Source of the DNA: Clostridiales bacterium | Lineage (GTDB): Bacteria; Bacillota; Clostridia; Lachnospirales; WRAX01 | Assembly: GCA_031271375.1 (NCBI GenBank) | Contig: JAISVU010000265.1 | Location: 1 to 17,915, forward strand | Length of the DNA stretch: 17,915 bases | Direction of reading: 5' to 3' | Part shown: in pieces, positions 1 through 6,967 of the stretch | Position numbering within the stretch: the stretch's first letter is position 1 | Layout of the letters: every line of letters begins with the position of its first letter | Made by a program: the position numbers and the translations under genes | The notes under the pieces: model-generated | Database searches by the model: none | Told to the model about the DNA's origin: nothing | Seen by the model: the letters and a program-made list of their open reading frames with translations, nothing else

Positions 1-2
1 AG

Positions 3-197
3 GGCTTTCGCTCGTCGATGCTGCTCATGGTTTCCATGGCCGTGGCTACTTCGGGCCTGCTGCTGGTTTTCGGCTCGGGGCTTATATCGCTGTTCCTCAA
101 CCCAAACGAGGCCGGCGCGGGGGAAATCCTCGCGGAACGGGGGCTTAGATTGGTTCCGCTGTATACGATGGAGTATATTAAATCGCTCTTTCTATAA
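3..197 (+). pseudogene. MATE-family efflux transporter, 3' remnant
   Basis: The frame is open from the window edge and ends at TAA (195-197), giving 64 visible residues. They hold one strongly hydrophobic helix followed by the sequence LISLFLNP and then a run ending in RLVPLY. In MATE multidrug/Na+ antiporters a stretch like this (an 'xLISLFxxDPEV' segment followed by a helix such as 'YLRIxxL') lies inside the protein and is followed by more membrane helices. Here the frame stops a few residues later (YIKSLFL), just where base composition turns AT-rich. I infer that the 3' end was lost by a rearrangement or insertion. The upstream part is outside the window, so the rest of the gene cannot be judged. 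The family call rests on a short fragment and is moderate only. Confidence 0.5.
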
Positions 198-503
198 GTC
201 CGTATTCTAGTTTTCGCCTCAGTTTATCCTATGTTGACAGCACGGACAGATGTATAAGGGGAAAAGATTGTCTTTATCGGCAAAATTATACATTACAATA
301 ATGTTTATATGGGCAGTTCATCCCATCCCTAATTAGCAGTGTATGAAAATCTTAAGCTCTCTTAGCGATGTCATCACCAAAATGAAATATGGCTATCTAG
401 ACGGCTCATAATACCTAAACTAATTTTTATTTTTTCTCTGTGCCTCCGTGTGAGAAAAAAACATCCTTTTTCCACTATTGTTTTTTTGTGTACTTTGTCG
501 TTC
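198..503. other. AT-rich non-coding stretch with a short dispersed-type repeat
   Basis: No convincing gene is seen here. Short frames on both strands overlap each other and lack ribosome binding sites. Composition is much more AT-rich than the DNA before 190 and after 1275. A segment at about 436-455 reads CTCTGTGCCTCCGTGTGAG. From memory, CTCTGTGCCTCTGTG-type blocks occur as intergenic repeats in many bacteria, but no second copy was found in this window. The stretch also marks the 3' side of the small minus-strand gene ending at 504. No hairpin terminator with a T-run was recognised. Confidence 0.4.
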
Positions 504-863
504 CTAAATACATTTTTTCCCATCTTCTGAAAGGCAATGATAAAACTTCCCTTGTAATACATCATTGTTTGCTCGACTCCGTGTTAAGCGCTCGTATCCA
601 AATCTACTTTCTGGAAAGTCTTTTAGTTCTTGTGTTCTAAAATATTCTGCCTTATACAAGAAAACGACATCATCATCGTGTAATGTGGCGGTTATCGATG
701 TTAAATAATAATACTCATTTGCCGATGGAGCATATATCTTTAAATAATGACAAGTTTGCTCAATAATCAGAATATCTTCAACTTTTTCTTCATCTTCCTT
801 TTCCACCTTCTTAAAACCATCGCTATCATTAGCTATGAACTTTCGAAAAGTAGATGTACCTCC
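504..863 (-). pseudogene. Cap15-like beta-barrel domain, C-terminal part after an in-frame TAG
   Basis: This continues the frame of the membrane-helix part (864-1142) after a TAG at 864-866, with no frameshift. Counted from ATG 1142 it covers residues 94-212. It is hydrophilic with alternating polar and aromatic strands: SITATL, VVFLYKAEYF, RFGYERL, and near the end LQGKFYHC followed by a Gly-Lys turn. This order ('S.S.a.i' strand, 'L.Y.Y' strand, then 'L.G.Yyt...G') resembles the beta-barrel cyclic-nucleotide receptor domain of Cap15-like proteins in CBASS. If translated on its own, the first plausible start is GTG at 806, preceded only by AAGAAG. The GGGAGGT beside the TAG has no ATG, GTG or TTG at normal spacing. 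It is therefore probably the broken end of one 212-codon gene rather than a separate gene. The family call comes from pattern recognition without a search. Confidence 0.45.
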
Positions 864-866
864 CTA
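864..866 (-). other. In-frame TAG splitting the Cap15-like gene
   Basis: The codons around the stop read Ser-Gly-Glu-TAG-Gly-Gly-Thr. In the family this is the 'D-x-S/N-G-x-W-x-G' entry strand of the barrel, so the stop replaces the expected Trp. A single G-to-A change (TGG to TAG) would explain it. Frames 864-1142 and 504-863 are in the same phase. Confidence 0.6.
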
Positions 867-1142
867 TTCGCCGCTATAATCCCATTGCGGAAATTTCTTT
901 TTCCACGCTTTCTCATCTATATACTTAAGTATTTTTTTGTAAACAGCATATGTAATTGTAGCAGCTCCTATATACCCTAATATCCATTTTATAATAAATG
1001 GATTAATATTCTCTAACTCAGGTACATTGGTCATTACTTCTGCGATAAAATCGAGAAAAATATTTACCGCCAGCCATACTCCTATAGAAATTATCAGTAC
1101 TAATTTTTCCATTCCACGGTAATAATTTTTCAAATTTTCCAT
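864..1142 (-). CDS. Cap15-like protein, N-terminal two-helix membrane anchor (truncated by TAG)
   Basis: There are 92 codons before the TAG. Two hydrophobic helices lie at about residues 13-34 and 49-68, separated by a short acidic loop. A Lys-rich juxtamembrane segment and the sequence FPQWDYSGE follow. ATG 1142 is chosen because AAGGGG sits upstream at normal spacing; an in-frame ATG at 1160 has no such site. A two-helix anchor followed by a beta-barrel is the layout of Cap15, a CBASS effector in which the barrel binds a cyclic dinucleotide and the membrane part disrupts the inner membrane. No CD-NTase, ubiquitin-like or other CBASS gene is in the window, so a defence role is inference. It could instead be a stand-alone small membrane protein of unknown function. 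The AT-rich codons differ from those of all neighbours. Confidence 0.5.
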   Translation of the reverse strand: MENLKNYYRGMEKLVLIISIGVWLAVNIFLDFIAEVMTNVPELENINPFIIKWILGYIGAATITYAVYKKILKYIDEKAWKKKFPQWDYSGE

Positions 1143-1194
1143 GATGTACACCCCTTGCATAATACTAGTTACAAATATATTTAATTAACTTTAT

Positions 1195-1238
1195 ATTATA
1201 GTAAAATAAATATATTGTAAGGTACTTATGTCACATAA
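1195..1238 (-). promoter_or_regulatory. Probable promoter region and palindrome upstream of the Cap15-like gene
   Basis: On the minus strand a perfect -10 hexamer TATAAT lies at 1200-1195, about 50 bases before ATG 1142. No good -35 is visible at 17 bases. Just upstream is a perfect inverted repeat TTATGT-C-ACATAA at 1226-1238, which could be an operator half-site pair. The rest of 1143-1272 is AT-rich with nothing else recognised. Confidence 0.3.
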
Positions 1239-1272
1239 TGGAAATTTTTAATTATTATATCATTCTTATCGT

Positions 1273-1923
1273 CTAAGTTTTATTCTGCCATCGGTTCACC
1301 TCCATTAGATTCCCGGCTATAACAACATGCGACAATGCCTCAAACTCCTCCCTCGCCGTCGTCCCTGTAAGGACGGCGGCAAAGTCTATCCCGGCTGCGG
1401 CGGCGGCCTTTGCGTCGATATGGCTGTCGCCGGTGTAGAGCGTTTCTTCCTTCAGAGAACCCAGCGCCTCAATGGCTTTAATAAGCCCCTCAGGATCCGG
1501 CTTCGCCTGTTCAACGTCTTCGAACCCCACAATAAAATCAACCAAATGCGATATTTTAAACTTTTTTAATATTTCCTCAATCCGGTAGCGCATTTTGGTC
1601 GTCACGATGGCCGTCTTATAATTCGCGATCTTCAAATGGGTAAGGACGTCTATAGTGTCGTTAAAAAGAACGGTGCCGTCCGCCATGATTTCATCGGCTT
1701 TGGCCTTGAAGTGATTAAAGAACAGATCCGGCATATCGCCGTCCGAAATGCCCGTAAGAGCGGTGAATATGCCGTGCAATGTCATTCCGATGGTTTGCTT
1801 GATGTCTTCCGGCGGCTTGGGCTCAAAGCCCAGCCGCGCCAGCGCGTAGTTCGCGCTCTCTATAATAGCCGGCGAGGCGTCGGCCAGCGTGAAATCAAAG
1901 TCGAAGATAAAGGTGTTATACAT
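1273..1923 (-). CDS. HAD-superfamily hydrolase, phosphoglycolate phosphatase/PpaX-like
   Basis: This 216-residue cytoplasmic phosphatase has all four HAD motifs: DxDxT near the N-terminus (D8 nucleophile, D10, T12), Thr-Thr at 108-109, the motif III Lys at about 141 in AKPDPE, and GDSHID at 165-170 supplying the metal-binding acids. The cap is a small helical insertion after motif I (subclass IA), as in phosphoglycolate phosphatase and pyrophosphatase PpaX. The substrate cannot be read from the sequence. ATG 1923 is preferred because AGGAG precedes it by five bases; the upstream in-frame TTG at 1938 overlaps that site. It begins 11 bases after the livF stop, so it is the last gene of the liv transcription unit. 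It ends in TAG at the border of the AT-rich segment. Confidence 0.85.
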   Translation of the reverse strand: MYNTFIFDFDFTLADASPAIIESANYALARLGFEPKPPEDIKQTIGMTLHGIFTALTGISDGDMPDLFFNHFKAKADEIMADGTVLFNDTIDVLTHLKIANYKTAIVTTKMRYRIEEILKKFKISHLVDFIVGFEDVEQAKPDPEGLIKAIEALGSLKEETLYTGDSHIDAKAAAAAGIDFAAVLTGTTAREEFEALSHVVIAGNLMEVNRWQNKT

Positions 1924-1934
1924 TAAACTCCTAT

Positions 1935-2633
1935 TCAACCCCCAAGGTAGGCCTTGCGTATCTCGTCGCTTTGGGAAAGCTCGCCGCTTGGGCCGGAAAA
2001 GGCCACAACCCCGGTCTCCAGCACATAAGCTCGGTTGGCGATTTGCAGGGCCATGCTAGCGTTTTGCTCTACTAAGAGGATTGTCACCCCTTCGTCGCGA
2101 AGCCCGGTGATAATTTCAAATATCTGCTCCACCAGCACCGGCGCGAGGCCCATTGAAGGCTCGTCCAGCATCATCAGCTTGGGGCGGCTCATCAAACCCC
2201 TGCCCATCGCAAGCATCTGCTGCTCGCCGCCGGAAAGGGTTCCGGCGATCTGTTTCCTGCGCTCTTTAAGGCGCGGGAAGCGCGCGTACACGGTATCCAG
2301 GGCCTCGTCCGCCTCTCCCGGCCTGCTGTAGGCCCCCATCTCCAGATTTTCCTTAACCGTCATCTGCATGAAAATACGCCTGCCCTCGGGGACATGGGCT
2401 AATCCCTTGCGCTGTATCTTATGCGGCGGCATATTGTCTATGCGCTCGTTCATAAACGTGATCTCGCCGGTGCGCGAACGCAGCAAGCCAGAAACGGTTT
2501 TAAGCGTCGTGCTCTTGCCAGCGCCGTTAGCCCCTATCAGCGTCACGATTTCGCCGTTTTGCACCTCAATCGACATATCCCGGATAACGTGGATCGCATC
2601 ATAGTACACATTTATTCCCTTTACCTCAAGCAC
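1935..2633 (-). CDS. livF: Branched-chain amino-acid ABC transporter ATP-binding protein LivF
   Basis: This is one of the two ATPases that power uptake of leucine, isoleucine and valine (or related amino acids) through LivH/LivM. It has 232 residues, the usual LivF length. The Walker A sequence GANGAGKS is at 34-41, the ABC signature LSGGEQQ at 133-139, and Walker B LMMLDE at 153-158 with catalytic E158. The GTG start at 2633 lies one base past the livG stop, and its ribosome site AAGGAGG is inside the last livG codons, so translation is probably coupled. The C-terminus has the typical LivF ending 'xAYLGG'. Specificity within the amide/amino-acid uptake (HAAT) family is not proved by sequence. 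Confidence 0.95.
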   Translation of the reverse strand: MLEVKGINVYYDAIHVIRDMSIEVQNGEIVTLIGANGAGKSTTLKTVSGLLRSRTGEITFMNERIDNMPPHKIQRKGLAHVPEGRRIFMQMTVKENLEMGAYSRPGEADEALDTVYARFPRLKERRKQIAGTLSGGEQQMLAMGRGLMSRPKLMMLDEPSMGLAPVLVEQIFEIITGLRDEGVTILLVEQNASMALQIANRAYVLETGVVAFSGPSGELSQSDEIRKAYLGG

Positions 2634-2634
2634 G

Positions 2635-3474
2635 TCATCCCTCCTTGCGCTTGCCCAGATAGGCCTCGATGACCTCCGGGTTGTTCTGTATCTCCGCCGG
2701 GGTTCCCTTCGCGATGATCTTGCCGAAGTTCAATACGCAGATACCCTCGCAAATGCCCATAACCAGGCTCATGTCGTGGTCTATAACAAGAATCGCGATG
2801 TTCAGCGTATCCCGTATCTTTACAATATTGTCTTTAAGCTCCGCCGTTTCGGACGGGTTCATCCCGGCGGCGGGCTCGTCTAATAGGAGTATCGAGGGTT
2901 TCGTAGCCAGCGCCCTGCATATCTCAAGGCGTCTTTGAGCCCCGTAAGGGAGGCTCCCCGCCCTCATATGGGCCATCCCACGCATATTGAACAGGGATAG
3001 CAGATCCAGGGCCTTTTCGTCGGCCTCCTTCTCGCGCTTCCAATAGCCGGGCAGGCGGAGTATCCCCGTCCACATCCCGTATTTAATCTGATTGTGCAGG
3101 CCCAGCTTCACGTTGTCCAGCACGCTGAGGCCCGCGAATAGGCGGATGTTTTGGAATGTCCTGGCGATTCCGGCTCTGGCGGCGGCAACGGTATTCATCC
3201 CGAACGTGTCCTTCTCGTTCAGCAGGATCGTGCCTCTTGTGGGTTTATATACCTTTGTAAGGAGGTTGAATACCGTAGTCTTACCCGCTCCGTTAGGCCC
3301 GATAAGCCCTGAAATTTCCGTTCGGCCTAAGGCTATGTTGAAGTCGTCCAGCGCGTTAAGCCCGCCGAAGTCTATGCCCAGATGACGGGTTTCAAGCACC
3401 GGGGACTTGCCCAGGTCGCGCTCGGGGATGATGTTTTGGGAGGGCAGCGGAACCATTTTTGTTTTATTGCTCAT
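2635..3474 (-). CDS. livG: Branched-chain amino-acid ABC transporter ATP-binding protein LivG
   Basis: The second ATPase of the transporter has 279 residues. Walker A GPNGAGKT is at 59-66. The signature is the LivG-type LPYGAQRR at 175-182 rather than LSGGQ, and Walker B ILLLDE is at 195-200. LivG proteins typically carry this LPYGxQRRLEI form and a GMNPxE D-loop, both seen here. The N-terminus has about 25 extra polar residues before the first strand. ATG 3474 overlaps the livM stop as ATGA, indicating translational coupling. It pairs with LivF on the cytoplasmic face of LivHM. Confidence 0.95.
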   Translation of the reverse strand: MSNKTKMVPLPSQNIIPERDLGKSPVLETRHLGIDFGGLNALDDFNIALGRTEISGLIGPNGAGKTTVFNLLTKVYKPTRGTILLNEKDTFGMNTVAAARAGIARTFQNIRLFAGLSVLDNVKLGLHNQIKYGMWTGILRLPGYWKREKEADEKALDLLSLFNMRGMAHMRAGSLPYGAQRRLEICRALATKPSILLLDEPAAGMNPSETAELKDNIVKIRDTLNIAILVIDHDMSLVMGICEGICVLNFGKIIAKGTPAEIQNNPEVIEAYLGKRKEG

Positions 3475-4538
3475 CGGCCCGTCCCCCGTTTTTTGAAGAC
3501 CAACGCCGCCGCTTCCTTCATCTTACCGACCAGCGTCCGCACCGAACTGTTGTTAGTCGCAAGCATAACCAGAATAAGGACGATGGCGTACACAAGCATC
3601 CGGTAGTTATTAAACTGCCTGAGCATCTCCGGCAGAACCGTCAACAGCGCCGCGGCGACAATGGAGCCCCACATATTCCCCAGCCCGCCAAGAACCACGA
3701 ACAGGAGTATCAGTATCGACGTGTTGAAATTAAACTTCGATGCGACTGTCGTCGAGAAATTGAGTACATACAGCGTCCCAGCCGCCCCGGCAAGGGCCGC
3801 CGACGTAACGAACGCCATCAGCTTATATTTCGCCGCGGGGATGCCGACGCTTTCGGCGGCTATGCGGTTGTCTCTCAGGGCCATGATAGCCCGGCCGGAT
3901 CTGCTGTTCACCAGGTTTAGAATAATGGCCAGCGTGACCAGGATCAAAATAAACCCCGCCGTGAAGCTGGACAGCTTGGGGACGCTGCGCAGGCCCATAG
4001 GCCCGTCAATGATTGTGCGCGCGCCGTCGCCCAGGTTTAAGTCATTAATGCTTGTAAGAAACCCGAAACGCAGCCCTCTATTATCCTGACCCACATAGAA
4101 GCAGGTTATTATATTCTTAATTATCTCGCCGAAGGCCAATGTGACGATCGCCAGGTAATCACCCTTTAATCTCAGCACGGGTATCCCGATTATAACCCCG
4201 GCGCATCCCGCGCAAACCGCGCCCACAGCGATAGAAGCCGTCAGACGCAACGCAGGTACGGGTATCATGTTCTCCAGCGCGATGCAGGCGACGGCCCCCG
4301 AAAACGCGCCGACGCTCATAAACCCGGCATGGCCCAGGCTCAAGTCCCCCATAACGCCTACCGTGAGGTTGAGGGATAGGGCCATTACCACATAGGCGCA
4401 GATGGGAACCAGCTGCCCCTCAAAGGCTGAGGACAGGCCGCCTCCATTCGCCAAGACCTGAATCACGGCGTAGCCGATGATGACGATAGCATACGCGTAC
4501 AGGCTTTTACGGAGTTTTTGATTGCTTAACGCCCGCAT
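3471..4538 (-). CDS. livM: Branched-chain amino-acid ABC transporter permease LivM
   Basis: A polytopic inner-membrane permease of 355 residues. It has a basic N-terminus and multiple hydrophobic helices, and contains the family's GDLSLGHAGFMSVGAF segment and the cytoplasmic coupling-loop sequence GRAIMALRDNRIAAESVGI that contacts the ATPase. GNMWGSIVAAALLTVLPE near the C-terminus is also typical of LivM. ATG 4538 has a strong GGGGAGGGG site six bases upstream. The gene lies 19 bases downstream of livH and overlaps livG. The Lys/Arg-rich C-terminal tail is cytoplasmic. Confidence 0.95.
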   Translation of the reverse strand: MRALSNQKLRKSLYAYAIVIIGYAVIQVLANGGGLSSAFEGQLVPICAYVVMALSLNLTVGVMGDLSLGHAGFMSVGAFSGAVACIALENMIPVPALRLTASIAVGAVCAGCAGVIIGIPVLRLKGDYLAIVTLAFGEIIKNIITCFYVGQDNRGLRFGFLTSINDLNLGDGARTIIDGPMGLRSVPKLSSFTAGFILILVTLAIILNLVNSRSGRAIMALRDNRIAAESVGIPAAKYKLMAFVTSAALAGAAGTLYVLNFSTTVASKFNFNTSILILLFVVLGGLGNMWGSIVAAALLTVLPEMLRQFNNYRMLVYAIVLILVMLATNNSSVRTLVGKMKEAAALVFKKRGTGR

Positions 4539-4557
4539 ATAAGTCCCCTCCCCTCCG

Positions 4558-5439
4558 TCACACCTTTTCAGTCACATGCCGTCCCAGCAAGCCGAACGGT
4601 TTTAACAGCAGCACGATGATCAGCACGGCGAAGACGATAGCGTCCGAGAGCTGCGTGGATATATAAGCCTTGCCCATAATTTCAATTATGCCCAATAATA
4701 TACCGCCCAGCATTGCCCCGGGAATGGAGCCGATGCCGCCAAACACAGCCGCGGTAAAGGCTTTTATCCCCGGCATTGCCCCGGTGGTGGGCGTCAGCGT
4801 AGGGTACATTGAGCACAGCAGCACGCCTGCCACCGCTGCCAGCGCCGAGCCGACGGCGAATGTAACGGAGATGACGAAGTCCACGCTTATCCCCATCAGC
4901 TGCGCGGCAGCCTTGTCCTCGGAACAGGCCCGCATCGCCTTGCCCATGCGTGTTTTGCCGGTGAACCATGTAAGCAGAATCATTATGACAATGCACGCGC
5001 CTACCGTCGCCAGCGCGATAAGAGAGACCGTGATACGGCCGTCAAGCATGGGGAAATTTGTATTGCCTACTATGGAGCTAAATACCTTTGGGTTGGACGA
5101 CCACAGTATTTGCGCGGCGTTCTGCAGGAAATAGCTGACGCCTATCGCCGTTATCAGCACAGCGAGAGAAGCGGCCTGACGCAGCGGCTTGTACGCGAAC
5201 CGCTCGATAGCGACCCCCAAGACCGTGCATACGGTTATGGCAAGCAGCAGCCCCAGAACCGGATGCAAGCCCCATGCGGAAGCGGCGAAAAAACTCACAT
5301 ACCCGCCCACCATTATCACGTCTCCGTGGGCAAAGTTGAGCATCTTCGCAATCCCGTACACCATCGTGTACCCCAGCGCGATTATCGCGTACACGCTTCC
5401 TAAGCTGATCCCGCTGATAAGATGCGATAAAAAGGCCAT
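4558..5439 (-). CDS. livH: Branched-chain amino-acid ABC transporter permease LivH
   Basis: The partner permease, with 293 residues and about eight membrane helices. Family motifs seen are the N-terminal GISLGSVYAIIALGYTMVYG, then NFAHGD, the coupling region MGKAMRACSEDKAAAQLMGI, and GGIGSIPGAMLGG. ATG 5439 has GGGAGG nine to ten bases upstream. It is separated from livJ by about 103 bases that hold a stem-loop. This spacing could let the binding protein be made in excess of the permease, as is usual for such systems. Confidence 0.95.
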   Translation of the reverse strand: MAFLSHLISGISLGSVYAIIALGYTMVYGIAKMLNFAHGDVIMVGGYVSFFAASAWGLHPVLGLLLAITVCTVLGVAIERFAYKPLRQAASLAVLITAIGVSYFLQNAAQILWSSNPKVFSSIVGNTNFPMLDGRITVSLIALATVGACIVIMILLTWFTGKTRMGKAMRACSEDKAAAQLMGISVDFVISVTFAVGSALAAVAGVLLCSMYPTLTPTTGAMPGIKAFTAAVFGGIGSIPGAMLGGILLGIIEIMGKAYISTQLSDAIVFAVLIIVLLLKPFGLLGRHVTEKV

Positions 5440-5481
5440 AACAGAACGCCTCCCTCCAGAAAAAGAAGATAAAGAAGAGCC

Positions 5482-5524
5482 GAGAACCGAGATTAATTAC
5501 TTAGAAGTAATCATCTCGGTTCTC
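5482..5524 (-). repeat. Stem-loop built from a short dispersed repeat between livJ and livH
   Basis: A 12-bp perfect inverted repeat (5482-5493 with 5513-5524, core AGAACCGAGAT) encloses a second small inverted repeat (ATTAC / GTAAT), so the transcript can form a long two-step hairpin. A further copy of the motif (GAGTTCTCGGTTCT, 5531-5544) runs into the livJ stop codon. There is no T-run, so it is not a classical terminator; partial attenuation or 3'-end protection of livJ mRNA is inferred. The 16-base string AGAGCCGAGAACCGAG at 5476-5491 recurs exactly on the minus strand at 14296-14281. Confidence 0.7.
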
Positions 5525-5542
5525 AGTTCTGAGTTCTCGGTT

Positions 5543-6730
5543 CTATTTTACGCCAACATAAACCCCGTCTTGGATTACGACGGCTGTGGGGCTCTTGGAT
5601 ACCTCGCCGTTTTCGTTCCAGGTCATTCCCGCTCCGGTGACGCCGTCAAACGAGAACCCGCCGTTGAAGATGGCGATAAGCTCCTCGCAGATGGCCGGGG
5701 CTTCCATATCAACCGTGATCGCGCCATCGGAGGACTGGATCGCCTCGTAGATGGCGTATACGCAGTCATAGCCGTCGGCGGCGAACTGGTTGGGGGTCTC
5801 GCCGTATTGCTCTTGATACTTTGTAACGAAGTTGACGGTCTTATCGTCCTGCGCGTCGGCGCTGAACGGGGTGAGGAGCATTACGCCCTCGGCGAGGCTA
5901 GTGTCGAAGCCCTCGAGGGTAAGGATGCCGTCCATTCCGTCGATGCCGAAATATGTAGGATTATAGCCAACGGCGTTGGCCTGAGCGAAGATAAGCGACG
6001 CGGGCTGATAATACATTGGAAGGAAAACGAAATCCGCGCCGGCGTTCTGCGCGTCCGCTATCTGGACCGAGAAGTCCTGCTGGCTGTCTTCGGTAAACGT
6101 GGTTTCCGACACGATGTTCAGCTCAAGCTCCTTAGCCGCAGCGGCAAAGGTATCGTAAACGCCTTTGGAATATACGTCGTCGTTCTTATAGATAACAGCT
6201 ACGACGGCTTCGGGATAGTTATCCGCAACGTACTGGGCCGTGGCGGAACCCTGGTTCGGGTCGGCGAAACACATCTGATAAATGTTATCGTTGCCTTCCA
6301 GCACGGCGGTTGACGACGCGGACGGCGTTAAGCCGAAAACCCGGTCCTCAAAGGCCTCGACGGCTGTCGCTACCGCAGGGGTGCTTGTTACGGAGCTGAG
6401 GAAGATCTGCATACCCCAGTCCTGCAGGGCGTTGTAAGCGTTGACGGCCTTTTCGGCGTCATGCTCGTCGTCCTGATAGTTAATCTCAAACTGCAGGCCG
6501 CCTAAAGCGTTTATCTCGGCGGCGGCAAGCTCCGCGCCTTGTTTGGCCGCGATGCCGTAAATCGCCGCTCCGCCTGTGAGGGGGCCTGTGGCTCCAATCT
6601 TGAAGACCTCATTTGAGGCTGTTTCCGCGTCTGTCTGTGTTCCTCCGCCTGAAGGCGCATCCGTCGAACATCCCGCGAACATGCACAGGCACAGAACCAC
6701 CGCTACCATAGTTAAGAGTGACTTTTTCAT
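5543..6730 (-). CDS. livJ: Branched-chain amino-acid ABC transporter substrate-binding lipoprotein LivJ
   Basis: This 395-residue extracytoplasmic receptor captures the amino acid and delivers it to LivHM. The N-terminus is a lipoprotein signal: MKKS, a hydrophobic stretch, then the lipobox FAGC with lipidated Cys21, followed by a Gly/Ser/Thr-rich linker. The mature part begins with FKIGATGPLTGGAAIYG, the typical start of the Leu/Ile/Val-binding (type I periplasmic-binding) fold, and contains TPSASS, a conserved ligand-contact region in this family. ATG 6730 is chosen because GGAGGAAG lies directly upstream and the signal peptide starts there; a longer frame to 6766 would put residues before it. 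It ends in TAG. It is the first gene of the operon. Confidence 0.95.
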   Translation of the reverse strand: MKKSLLTMVAVVLCLCMFAGCSTDAPSGGGTQTDAETASNEVFKIGATGPLTGGAAIYGIAAKQGAELAAAEINALGGLQFEINYQDDEHDAEKAVNAYNALQDWGMQIFLSSVTSTPAVATAVEAFEDRVFGLTPSASSTAVLEGNDNIYQMCFADPNQGSATAQYVADNYPEAVVAVIYKNDDVYSKGVYDTFAAAAKELELNIVSETTFTEDSQQDFSVQIADAQNAGADFVFLPMYYQPASLIFAQANAVGYNPTYFGIDGMDGILTLEGFDTSLAEGVMLLTPFSADAQDDKTVNFVTKYQEQYGETPNQFAADGYDCVYAIYEAIQSSDGAITVDMEAPAICEELIAIFNGGFSFDGVTGAGMTWNENGEVSKSPTAVVIQDGVYVGVK

Positions 6731-6817
6731 TTCTCTTCCTCCTTCGCAACTTCCCATCGGAAGCATACTAGCGCGCCGTTAGATTTTGGGATATTTCCCC
6801 GCGCGTCTTAATCAGAT

Positions 6818-6847
6818 ACTCTACCACAATATACACAAAAAATGCAA
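6818..6847 (-). promoter_or_regulatory. Possible promoter of the liv operon
   Basis: On the minus strand TTGCAT (6847-6842) and TAGAGT (6823-6818) are separated by 18 bases, in the 237-base divergent region before livJ. This leaves a leader of roughly 80 bases. A TATATT is also present between them, so the exact -10 is uncertain. No recognisable CodY or T-box element was seen. Confidence 0.35.
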
Positions 6848-6904
6848 CACTTTTTTTACATATTTTTTGTCGGTTTTTGGATATTTGGAAGTGAACCGCC
6901 CCAC

Positions 6905-6934
6905 TTGACATTCTACCGTCCGACAAATTAAAAT
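6905..6934 (+). promoter_or_regulatory. Sigma-A-type promoter for the 6968 gene
   Basis: A perfect -35 TTGACA (6905-6910) is followed after 18 bases by TAAAAT (6929-6934). The position fits the AAGGAG ribosome site at 6954-6959 and a TTG start at 6968. Confidence 0.65.
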
Positions 6935-6967
6935 AAGAGTAATAAACTTGTCCAAGGAGTGATATGA

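Noticed and set aside
374..565. Minus-strand frame of 63 codons in the AT-rich segment
   Set aside because: It overlaps the Cap15-like C-terminal part in another frame, includes the repeat block and has no ribosome site.
852..866. GGGAGGT beside the TAG as a ribosome site for a separate downstream gene
   Set aside because: No ATG, GTG or TTG lies at 5-12 bases; the next in-frame GTG is about 55 bases away, so a single interrupted gene is more likely.
198..1272. Insertion sequence or prophage remnant
   Set aside because: No transposase or integrase residues, terminal inverted repeats or att-like direct repeats were seen.
5482..5544. CRISPR-like repeats between livJ and livH
   Set aside because: Copies are short, variable and inverted, without regular spacers; a hairpin repeat fits better.
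5189..6313. Long plus-strand frame of 374 codons opposite livJ/livH
   Set aside because: It lies wholly antisense to two well-supported liv genes, has no ribosome site and no recognisable domains; it results from GC-biased codon positions.
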